The translations under genes were made by a program, and so were the position numbers. A stretch of 39,765 nucleotides of DNA from a bacterium UBP3_UBA6266 (lineage in GTDB: Bacteria > Auribacterota > UBA6266): the NCBI GenBank assembly GCA_002440765.1, contig DJVC01000029.1:1-39765 (forward strand). Reading direction: 5' to 3'. Numbering within the stretch: the first letter of the stretch is position 1; each line of letters starts with the position of its first letter. The notes beneath the pieces were generated by a model. That model saw nothing but the letters and a program-made list of their open reading frames with translations, ran no database searches and was not told the origin of the DNA. Positions 30,460 to 37,438 of the stretch are shown here, piece after piece.

Positions 30460-31488
30460 ATGGCTGTTACAATAAGGGATATCGCGAAACAGGCGGATGT
30501 TTCGGTAGCTACTGTATCAAGGGCTATTAATTCCGCCACGCGTAATCAGGTCAGGGAAGAGACAAGAAGGAAGATATTTGAAATAATCAAGAAATGCAAT
30601 TACTCTCCCGATCAGACTGCGAGGAGCCTCAGTACAAGAAGAACCAAGGTACTGGGTCTGTGTATGCCTTCCAGAGCGTCGGCTTTCAGCAGTGATTATT
30701 TTACCGGAATTATTATCGGAGCCATAGAGTCTGCGCGTAAACTCGGGTATGAACTCAAAATAGTGCTTTTGAGCGAAACGACAAAGGGACTTGATGTTTC
30801 GGAGGTAAGCAAGCCGAGCGCGATTGACGGAGCCTTGCTTGTAGGAACAAGAATACACGATGAATTAATAGCTGTTTTTGAGAATAGTGATATTCCGTGG
30901 ATACTTGTGAATAATTATCCCGAAAACAAGGAAAAAACAAACTTTGTCGATTGTGATAATGAAAAAGGCGCTTATAACGTGGTAAATTACCTGTTGGGGA
31001 AAGGGCACAGGAAAATAGCGTTTATCAAAGGTCCTGAAGATTCAAGGAACGCGAACGACAGGTTTGCCGGATATACAAAAGCGCTGAAGAAAAACGGGAT
31101 TAAACCCGATAAACTGTTGATTAAAACCGGGAATTTTACCGAGAAAGAAGGATATCTTGCGGTCCATGACCTTCTTTCGGATCACAATGATATTACCGCT
31201 ATTTTTTGCGCGGATGATGAAATGGCGGTAGGCGCGCTTCAGGCAGTAAAAGATAAAGGGCTGAGTTGTCCTGAAGATATTTCTATTATCGGTTTTGACG
31301 ATATAAGGCTTTCCAGATATGTTGACCCGCCGCTTACGACCGTAAGGCAGCCTATTTACGAGATAGGAAAAATCGCAGCGCAAATGCTGATATACGTTGT
31401 GGAAGGTAAATTAACGGCGCCTGTTTCAAAGATATTGCAGACGGAGCTTGTAGAACGTAATTCATGCGCGCCTGCCGCGCAGAAATAA
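30460..31488 (+). CDS. LacI-family transcriptional regulator
   Basis: The 342-residue protein has an N-terminal HTH (3-25: VTIRDIAKQADVSVATVSRA), the hinge helix around SPDQTARSLSTRRT and a periplasmic-binding-like sensor domain with CADDEMAVGALQAV, IIGFDDIRLSRYVDPPLTTV and IYEIGKIAAQML. It starts 6 bp after the malectin enzyme, with no good Shine-Dalgarno. The operator at 19,632 fits this family, so it probably represses the operon it ends and is released by a sugar from glycan breakdown. Confidence 0.92.
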   Translation: MAVTIRDIAKQADVSVATVSRAINSATRNQVREETRRKIFEIIKKCNYSPDQTARSLSTRRTKVLGLCMPSRASAFSSDYFTGIIIGAIESARKLGYELKIVLLSETTKGLDVSEVSKPSAIDGALLVGTRIHDELIAVFENSDIPWILVNNYPENKEKTNFVDCDNEKGAYNVVNYLLGKGHRKIAFIKGPEDSRNANDRFAGYTKALKKNGIKPDKLLIKTGNFTEKEGYLAVHDLLSDHNDITAIFCADDEMAVGALQAVKDKGLSCPEDISIIGFDDIRLSRYVDPPLTTVRQPIYEIGKIAAQMLIYVVEGKLTAPVSKILQTELVERNSCAPAAQK

Positions 31489-31573
31489 AAATATACTGCC
31501 TGCATACAGGTTGGAACAGTTATTATTAAAAAACAATCACAGGGGTTTTTTACAAGTTTTTTCTCTTGGTAAC

Positions 31574-31602
31574 TTGACATTGTTATGGTAGTATGTTATC
31601 TA
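31574..31602 (+). promoter_or_regulatory. Promoter of the PilZ gene
   Basis: TTGACA (31574-31579) and TATCTA (31597-31602) at a 17-bp spacing. It implies transcription from about 31608, excluding an in-frame ATG at 31593 and favouring ATG 31617. Between the LacI stop and this promoter (31489-31573) I see only a weak AAAAAAC/GTTTTTT hairpin at 31528-31551, possibly a terminator. Confidence 0.5.
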
Positions 31603-31616
31603 ATAAGCGAGTTATT

Positions 31617-31973
31617 ATGGACGAGAACCTTAATATAAATGATTGTGAAAGAAGACGTGAACAAAGAAGCGGTAAAAATTTTTCGCTGCAGTTGAGCGAC
31701 TCCGATGTCGTCGCTGAAGCGATAGATATTACCACTTCAGGTTTGAGCTGTCTTTTGAATAAACAATTGCCCGAACTTAGCGAAATGAAGATTGAGTTTT
31801 TGCTTCCTGAGAGAGAAGATGAGTCTTCTATCAGCTGTTCGGGTGTTGTAGTCCGTTCTACGCCTGCGCGCCGCAAATCCGACAGGGGCCGTGAAAGGTT
31901 TGTCACAGCTTTGTATTTTCTTGACATAGATGATGCCGCGAAAAAGAAAATTTCCGATTTTACAAGGCAATAA
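31617..31973 (+). CDS. PilZ-domain protein
   Basis: From ATG 31617 the protein has 118 residues in a single PilZ-like domain: ERRREQRSGKNFSLQ (RxxxR region), DITTSGLSCLL (D/NxSxxG) and FVTALYFLDID at the end. Such domains bind c-di-GMP and often serve pilus or motility control; the pilT-like gene starts 122 bp downstream, and a PAS-GGDEF-PilZ enzyme lies at 9,509. A strong terminator follows, so it is transcribed alone. Confidence 0.75.
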   Translation: MDENLNINDCERRREQRSGKNFSLQLSDSDVVAEAIDITTSGLSCLLNKQLPELSEMKIEFLLPEREDESSISCSGVVVRSTPARRKSDRGRERFVTALYFLDIDDAAKKKISDFTRQ

Positions 31974-31988
31974 GGCTTTTTGTATAAC

Positions 31989-32024
31989 AAGGGGCGGGTC
32001 TATTTTGGATCCGCCCCTTTTTTT
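31989..32024 (+). terminator. Strong factor-independent terminator
   Basis: AAGGGGCGGGTC pairs with GATCCGCCCCTT (one G-T pair) around a 5- to 7-nt loop (TATTTTG region) and is followed by a run of seven T. It separates the PilZ gene from the pilT cluster. Confidence 0.85.
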
Positions 32025-32094
32025 GTTGTTAGAATCGGATTATTGATTTAAAATACTGGTGCGTCGCGGTTCTGCGGTAAAAAGGAGATTACTG

Positions 32095-33192
32095 ATGATA
32101 GATGTGAAAGAACTTCTCAAAGAAGCTGTAACAAAGGGAGCTTCGGATGTCCACATAAAGGTTAAGAGGCCCCCCATAATGAGAATCAACAGGCAGATAG
32201 TGATAACAGATTATGATGTTTTGAAACCTGAAGATACCATGAATATTGCCAGGTCTATTACCACAGAGGGTCAGTGGAACAAACTTATGGGTGAGCATGA
32301 AGTTGACTTTGCTTACAGTGAGAACGCGGTCGGAAGGTTCAGGACAAACATATTTTATCAACGCGGAAGTATAGGCATTGTAATGAGGCATGTCCGGACA
32401 GATATCCTTTCTTTTGAACAGCTTGGACTGCCGAAGGTTCTTGAGCAGATTTCACTTTTCCAGAGGGGTATCATTTTAGTTTGCGGGGCGAGTTCAAGCG
32501 GGAAATCAACTACTCTGGCGGCAGTGGTCAATTATATTAATTCCAATGAGCGCCGCCATATAGTTACGCTTGAGGATCCTATAGAATATCTTCATGCCGA
32601 CAAGGAAAGTGTTATCAACCAGAGGGAAGTCGGACTGGACACCAAAAGCTTTTCCACTGCGTTGAAAAATGTTCTCCGCCAGGACCCGGATGTGATACTT
32701 ATCGGGGAAATGCGTGATGCCGACAGCTTTACCGCGGCGGTAGGCGCTTCCGATACGGGTCATCTTGTCCTCAGCACCCTGCACACCGCAAATGCTTCCC
32801 AGGCATTCGGCAGGATAATGGATCTTTTTCCTTCAAATGAAAGGGATCAGGTAAGGCAGCAGGTTGCTTTTAATTTAAAAGCGTTTATCTGCCAGAGGCT
32901 GATAAAGACTCCCGACGGAACAGGCGTCATTCCCGCCGTAGAGATATTATTGAACAATAAGACGGTTCAGAAACTCGTAATCCAGAATAAACTTAATAAG
33001 ATACCGGATGCCATTGAGATAGGGCGCGATGACGGTATGCAGACTTTCAACCAGTCGCTGTTTGATTTGATAAAATCGAAAAAGATTACTGTTGAGGAAG
33101 GGCTTGCAAAATCAGATTCGCCCGAAATGCTCAAGATGAACCTTCAGGGAATTTATCTTGATGAATCGAACCGTATTATGGGCGATTCATAA
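32095..33192 (+). CDS. PilT/PilU-family pilus retraction ATPase
   Basis: ATG 32095 follows AAAGGAG; the earlier in-frame start is rejected. The 365-residue hexameric ATPase has an N-terminal PAS-like part (KGASDVHIKVKRPPIMRIN), Walker A GASSSGKST (131-139), the Asp box region LEDPIEYLH, Walker B VILIGEMRDADSF and the His box LSTLHTANA. The C-terminus (GMQTFNQSLFDLIKSKKITV) resembles PilU as much as PilT, and the classical AIRNLI motif is not seen. It drives depolymerisation of type IV pili or a similar filament; no pilin genes are in the window. E. coli yggR is a PilT relative in the same gene order before yggS. Confidence 0.9.
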   Translation: MIDVKELLKEAVTKGASDVHIKVKRPPIMRINRQIVITDYDVLKPEDTMNIARSITTEGQWNKLMGEHEVDFAYSENAVGRFRTNIFYQRGSIGIVMRHVRTDILSFEQLGLPKVLEQISLFQRGIILVCGASSSGKSTTLAAVVNYINSNERRHIVTLEDPIEYLHADKESVINQREVGLDTKSFSTALKNVLRQDPDVILIGEMRDADSFTAAVGASDTGHLVLSTLHTANASQAFGRIMDLFPSNERDQVRQQVAFNLKAFICQRLIKTPDGTGVIPAVEILLNNKTVQKLVIQNKLNKIPDAIEIGRDDGMQTFNQSLFDLIKSKKITVEEGLAKSDSPEMLKMNLQGIYLDESNRIMGDS

Positions 33193-33195
33193 GTT

Positions 33196-34713
33196 ATGCC
33201 ATGGAAAGAATTATCCAACAACAAGAAATTTCTCGATTCCGAAACAGGTCTTCCCGCCAAAAAATATGGTGATTTGTCTGTCGCGCTGGTCTATCCGGGG
33301 GACTATTCTGCCGGTATGAGCAGTCTCGGTTTCCAGTTAATATACCGTTATCTCAACCTTCATAATAATATAAGGTGCGAAAGAGCGTTTTCGAACCCCT
33401 CAAGAGGATATTCGTTTGAAAGCGGTGCCCGTTTATCTGATTTTAATGTTATTTCATTCTCTTTAAGTTTCGAATTGCAGTACTTTGAGATAATAAAGAT
33501 ACTTGGGGGCGCTAAGATCCCGCTTTTGTCAAAAAACAGGACTGATAAGGATCCCCTGATAACCGCGGGGGGTATATGCGTTTCAATGAATCCGGGACCT
33601 TTGAGCGAAATCGTCGATGCTTTCTGGATAGGGGATTTTGAGGATAACGGCTACGGTATTTATGAAGAAATCTTAAATTCAAAAGGGAAAAAGAGAAAAG
33701 ACGTTCTTTCTGCCATTTCCGGAATTGACGGATGTTTTGTCCCTCTGGCTGATCCGGAAAAAAAATGTGAATTGCGGAGAGCTGATATTTCCGGACTCCG
33801 CAATTTATGTTCCTGTTTTATTTCCCCGAAGGCGCAGTTTAATATGTGGCTGGTCGAAGTGGCGAGAGGCTGCAATTGGAACTGCAGGTTTTGTCTTATT
33901 AAGTGGTTATGCGGGAAAAGCAGGTTCAGGCTTAAGGAACATATAATAGCGGATGCCCTTGAAGGCGTAAGAAAGGGGCAAAAAATAGGGCTTTTGGCCC
34001 CGTCGGTGCTTGATCATCCGGATATCGAAGAGATAATGGAGTCTCTGGTAAATGAAAAAGCCGTTTTTTCCGTTTCCAGCGCCCGCGTAGACAAGTTAAA
34101 TCCCCGTATCCTGGAACTTTTTGTGAAAGGCGGGATAAAACAGGTAACGGTTGCTCCCGAAACTCCCGATCCCGAAAAGCGTCTCAGGCTGAATAAGAAT
34201 TTTGATAACAGTGTATTTTTTGAAAGCCTGGAAAAGTGCCGCAAATCCGGCATTGAATCTGTCAAACTGTACTTTATGTTCGGGTTTCCCTTCGGGGACG
34301 GGATTGATTTTTTGCGTGATTTTGTCAAAAGGGCCGCCGAAATCGTTAATATATCCGTCGGTTTCTCCGCGTTTGTCCCTAAGCCGCACACTCCTTTCCA
34401 GTGGTCGGGGATGATGTCCCGCGCCGGGCTTGTGAAGACACGCGGTGACATGCTTGATATATTAAAAAAATTGAAACTTAAAAACATTTCTTTCGAAGAT
34501 ATCAGGATTTCTCTTGTTCAGGGCGCTCTTTCAAGGAGCGGGAAGGAAATGACAGAATTTATTAAAGGCGGAAGAATCGGCGCCGGAGATGCCGAAAAGA
34601 TTGCTTCAAGGGAATACAAACCCGGGGAATCCCTTCCCTGGGCCAATATTATTTCTTCCTATGATGAGAGATTATTATCAGAGGAAAAAGATAAGATGTT
34701 ATATTTGAAATGA
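33196..34713 (+). CDS. Radical-SAM protein of the TIGR03960-like group
   Basis: The 505-residue protein has an N-terminal B12-binding-like Rossmann part (VALVYPGDYSAGMSSLGFQ, NVISFSLSFELQYFEII, ITAGGICVSMNPGPL). The radical-SAM core carries C226-x3-C230-x2-C233 (GCNWNCRFCLIKW), the 4Fe-4S ligand motif, and VSSARVDKLN and QVTVAPETPDPEKRLRLNK. No typical B12-binding DxHxxG is evident, so cobalamin use is doubtful. Members of this uncharacterised group are widespread in anaerobes. It begins 3 bp after the pilT-like stop, suggesting cotranscription. The reaction is unknown. Confidence 0.78.
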   Translation: MPWKELSNNKKFLDSETGLPAKKYGDLSVALVYPGDYSAGMSSLGFQLIYRYLNLHNNIRCERAFSNPSRGYSFESGARLSDFNVISFSLSFELQYFEIIKILGGAKIPLLSKNRTDKDPLITAGGICVSMNPGPLSEIVDAFWIGDFEDNGYGIYEEILNSKGKKRKDVLSAISGIDGCFVPLADPEKKCELRRADISGLRNLCSCFISPKAQFNMWLVEVARGCNWNCRFCLIKWLCGKSRFRLKEHIIADALEGVRKGQKIGLLAPSVLDHPDIEEIMESLVNEKAVFSVSSARVDKLNPRILELFVKGGIKQVTVAPETPDPEKRLRLNKNFDNSVFFESLEKCRKSGIESVKLYFMFGFPFGDGIDFLRDFVKRAAEIVNISVGFSAFVPKPHTPFQWSGMMSRAGLVKTRGDMLDILKKLKLKNISFEDIRISLVQGALSRSGKEMTEFIKGGRIGAGDAEKIASREYKPGESLPWANIISSYDERLLSEEKDKMLYLK

Positions 34714-34720
34714 TCACGGT

Positions 34721-34749
34721 TTGTAATTTTATATTAAATACATTATAAT
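34721..34749 (+). promoter_or_regulatory. Promoter of the yggS cluster, leaderless geometry
   Basis: TTGTAA (34721-34726), 17-bp spacer, perfect TATAAT (34744-34749). Transcription is predicted at about 34756-34757, exactly the ATG of yggS. No Shine-Dalgarno precedes that ATG. Confidence 0.6.
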
Positions 34750-34756
34750 TCCACTT

Positions 34757-35422
34757 ATGGGTTTATCTGAAAATTATCTGGAAGTTAAAGAGAAAATTGC
34801 CTTGTCCGCGGCAAGGACGGGAAGAAGCGCGGACGATATAACCCTTGTTGCCGTTTCAAAAAAGGTCAGCGCGGACAGGATGATGGAATTATTCGGTTTG
34901 GGACACAGGGTTTTCGGGGAAAACAGGATGGATGAAGTCCTTGAAAAAAAACCGCTTTTTCCTGAAGGTATGGAGCTGCATATGATAGGCCACCTTCAAT
35001 CCAGGAAGGCGAAAGATGCTGTTGGATTATTTGATATTATTCAATCCGTTGACTCATTTAAGTTGGTTAAAGAAATCGACAAAAGAAGCTTTTCTGCGGG
35101 GATAAAGCAGGAAATACTGCTGGAGGTCAATACTTCCGGCGAAAAGAGCAAATTCGGATTTGCCCATGATGAACTGACAGGTTGTTTTAACGAAATTTTG
35201 TCATTTAGAAACGTAATGGTTTCAGGGCTTATGGCCATGGCTCCTTTGTCTGAAAACCCTGAAGACCTCAGGCCTGTGTTCAGGCGGACAAAAGAATATT
35301 TTGAAGGATTATGCGCTATATTTCCGATGAAATATTTGTCAATGGGGATGAGCCAGGACTACGAAATAGCTATTCAGGAGGGGTCAAATATGGTCAGGAT
35401 AGGGACCGCAATATTCAAATAG
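34757..35422 (+). CDS. yggS: YggS-family PLP homeostasis protein
   Basis: The 221-residue fold-type III PLP protein binds the cofactor at K35 in LVAVSKK. Other landmarks are FGENRMDEVLEK, HMIGHLQSRK, SVDSFKLV, LEVNTSGEKSKFG, GLMAMAPLSE, and LSMGMSQDYEIAIQEGSNMVRIGTAIF, which is the phosphate-binding end. These proteins keep free pyridoxal phosphate and amino-acid pools in balance rather than acting as enzymes. Start ATG 34757 coincides with the predicted transcription start. proC follows 10 bp later, a very common pairing. Confidence 0.93.
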   Translation: MGLSENYLEVKEKIALSAARTGRSADDITLVAVSKKVSADRMMELFGLGHRVFGENRMDEVLEKKPLFPEGMELHMIGHLQSRKAKDAVGLFDIIQSVDSFKLVKEIDKRSFSAGIKQEILLEVNTSGEKSKFGFAHDELTGCFNEILSFRNVMVSGLMAMAPLSENPEDLRPVFRRTKEYFEGLCAIFPMKYLSMGMSQDYEIAIQEGSNMVRIGTAIFK

Positions 35423-35432
35423 GAGATAATAA

Positions 35433-36224
35433 ATGAAAATCGGGATTGTAGGGACCGGAAATATGGGACAGGCTATTATCAGCCGATTGAAGGGCTACAG
35501 CCTTGTTATTTATGATAAAGATGTCTTAAAAGCAAAGAAGGTATCGAAAAAATTCGGTTCGGTTGTCCACACGTGTGAAAACGGAAAGCTGGGGGGAACA
35601 GATGTTATTATCCTTTGCGTAAAGCCTCAGGAAATAAAAAGCGCGCTGGTTTTCCTTTCAGAAACGGGCTTAAAAAAGAAGACTGTTATATCCATAGCCG
35701 CCGGGGTAAAAACCGCTGCCCTGGAGAAAGCGCTGGGGGCGGTCTCAGTTATAAGGGCTATGCCGAATACACCGGCTTTGGTGGGCATGGGAATGACCGC
35801 GATATGCAAAGGTAAGTACGCGGAAGATGCCGACTTGAAAAGGGCGAAGAATATATTTCTGAAGATAGGCGATTGTGTCATGGTTGAGGAGAAAGATATG
35901 GATGCGGTAACCGCTGTCAGCGGAAGCGGGCCGGCTTATGTGTTTCTGTTCGCTGAAGAACTTATAAAGGCTGCAGTTAAAGCGGGTCTGCCTTTAAAAA
36001 CGGGTGAACTGCTTGTTAAAAAAACTTTTGCGGGCGCGTCGAATATGATGTGCTCCGGCGCCCGGAAGCTTTCCGAGCTCAGGGCGAATGTTACATCCAG
36101 AGGCGGCGCTACGGAAGCGGCGCTGAAGGTTTTTCAAAATGAAAAGTTCGGGGAGATAATAAAAAAGGCCGTCCGGGCGGCAAAAATTAAAAGCGGCAAA
36201 CTGGCGAAAAGCGTCGATAAATAA
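35433..36224 (+). CDS. proC: Pyrroline-5-carboxylate reductase
   Basis: This enzyme reduces pyrroline-5-carboxylate to proline with NAD(P)H, the last step of proline synthesis. The 263 residues show the Rossmann GIVGTGNMGQAI, VIILCVKPQEI, AMPNTPALVGMGMTAI and the C-terminal signature TAVSGSGPAYVFLFAEELIKAAVKAGL, ending TSRGGATEAAL. Nothing is missing. AGGAGA precedes ATG 35433. Confidence 0.94.
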   Translation: MKIGIVGTGNMGQAIISRLKGYSLVIYDKDVLKAKKVSKKFGSVVHTCENGKLGGTDVIILCVKPQEIKSALVFLSETGLKKKTVISIAAGVKTAALEKALGAVSVIRAMPNTPALVGMGMTAICKGKYAEDADLKRAKNIFLKIGDCVMVEEKDMDAVTAVSGSGPAYVFLFAEELIKAAVKAGLPLKTGELLVKKTFAGASNMMCSGARKLSELRANVTSRGGATEAALKVFQNEKFGEIIKKAVRAAKIKSGKLAKSVDK

Positions 36225-36240
36225 ACCGGCATATAAAAAT

Positions 36241-37089
36241 ATGGAAACAATATTTGATGCATACTGCTTTATTCTTTTCCTGAGGTTTATTATACCTTTT
36301 ACCGGACAGATGTATTTCAATCCGGCATTTGGTTTTCTGGTTAAGATAACGGATCCGGTCATCCGGTTTGTCAGGCACATGCTGTTTAACCGGTTATCAA
36401 GGCTGGTGCCTCTTTTCGCCATGATTGTGGTTTTTCTGCTGAAAATACTCTGGCTTATTGCGGAGATGAAAACCGTGGCTTATTCCGGGGGCAGGCTGTC
36501 TGTCGCCGCTGTGATAACAAGAGGGTTTAACGGCGCGGTCTCTTTTTTCTTTGTAATATATTTTGCGTCTTCGGCGTTGTATTGTATCGAAAGTTTCAGA
36601 AATGCCTATGATAACATTTCGAGGATACTTAAAGACCTTATACAGCCTATCACCAGGATTTCAGGCAGATATTTTGAAAAAGATTTCGGAAAGGCTGTAT
36701 CGGCTTTCTTATCCGTTTTTGTTATATTTTTTATTTTTAAACTTCTTATCATAAATAGTTTCTTTTCCTTCGAAACAGGAAAATTTGCTTTCAATGCCGC
36801 TTCTGTATACGGCGCCCTGATTTCGACCATAGCGGATATAATAAAGATTTTCAGGATTTACACCGCGCTTATTTTTATCAGGATAATTGTTTCATGGTTC
36901 ATTGTATCGTATCAGAACCTTCTTTTTGCCTTTGTTTTTAACGTGACTGAGCCGTATCTTTCCATTTTCAGGAAGTCCGGCTTGTCCGCGGGCCCGATAG
37001 ATTTTTCGCCTATGATAGCGATATTTGTGATATGGATTATAACAGGGCTTCTGCAAAAGCTTATGCTGCTTGCGCACGGTGTCATATGA
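36241..37089 (+). CDS. yggT: YggT-family membrane protein, enlarged
   Basis: The 282-residue protein carries two YggT repeats. The first begins with FILFLRFIIPFTGQMYFNPAFGFLVKITDPVIRFVR; the second contains IFIRIIVSWFIVSYQNLLF, VTEPYLSIFRK and PIDFSPMIAIFVIWII. E. coli YggT has about 188 residues, so the region between the repeats here (about 60-190) is longer and includes extra hydrophobic segments. The family is linked to turgor, fission or membrane-protein insertion. It overlaps yggU by 4 bases (ATGA). Confidence 0.85.
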   Translation: METIFDAYCFILFLRFIIPFTGQMYFNPAFGFLVKITDPVIRFVRHMLFNRLSRLVPLFAMIVVFLLKILWLIAEMKTVAYSGGRLSVAAVITRGFNGAVSFFFVIYFASSALYCIESFRNAYDNISRILKDLIQPITRISGRYFEKDFGKAVSAFLSVFVIFFIFKLLIINSFFSFETGKFAFNAASVYGALISTIADIIKIFRIYTALIFIRIIVSWFIVSYQNLLFAFVFNVTEPYLSIFRKSGLSAGPIDFSPMIAIFVIWIITGLLQKLMLLAHGVI

Positions 37090-37367
37090 CTTATTATAAA
37101 AAGACGGCCGATGGTTTTTTGATTGAAGCTAAAATTGTGACGCGCTCTTCCAAATCGTCAATTGCGGGTGTCCTGGGTGAAAAACTTAAAATATGCCTTA
37201 AATCTCCGCCCGTTGAAGGCAGGGCAAATGATGAATTGACAGCGCTGATGGCAAAAAGGCTCGGGCTTTCCAGAAAAGATGTTGTAATTGTCAGAGGCAG
37301 AGCTTGTTCCAACAAGAAAATAGTTATCAGAACAGGGAATGAAAACCTGTTGAAATCACTCCTGTAA
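37086..37367 (+). CDS. yggU: DUF167/YggU-family protein
   Basis: From ATG 37086 the protein has 93 residues: VTRSSKSSIAGVLGEKLKICLKSPPVEGRANDEL, then KRLGLSRKDVVIVRGRACSNKKIVI. The K-I-x-L-x-x-P-P-V-E-G-x-A-N motif and R-G-x-x-S-x-x-K define DUF167. The start overlaps the yggT stop codon. Function unknown; it stays next to yggT in many bacteria. Confidence 0.9.
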   Translation: MTYYKKTADGFLIEAKIVTRSSKSSIAGVLGEKLKICLKSPPVEGRANDELTALMAKRLGLSRKDVVIVRGRACSNKKIVIRTGNENLLKSLL

Positions 37368-37382
37368 TTACCCTTTTTTGTG

Positions 37383-37411
37383 TTGACTTTTAAAATTTGT
37401 GATGATAATAT
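37383..37411 (+). promoter_or_regulatory. Promoter of ileS
   Basis: TTGACT (37383-37388), 17-bp spacer, TAATAT (37406-37411). Predicted start about 37418, giving a leader of about 20 bases with a weak ACAGGG ribosome site. There is no room for a T-box. Confidence 0.55.
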
Positions 37412-37438
37412 TCGCAGTTCAATACAGGGTTTATAATT

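Noticed and set aside
37368-37438. T-box or other riboswitch before ileS
   Set aside because: Only 71 bp separate the genes, a normal promoter fills most of it, and no T-box motif or terminator hairpin is present.
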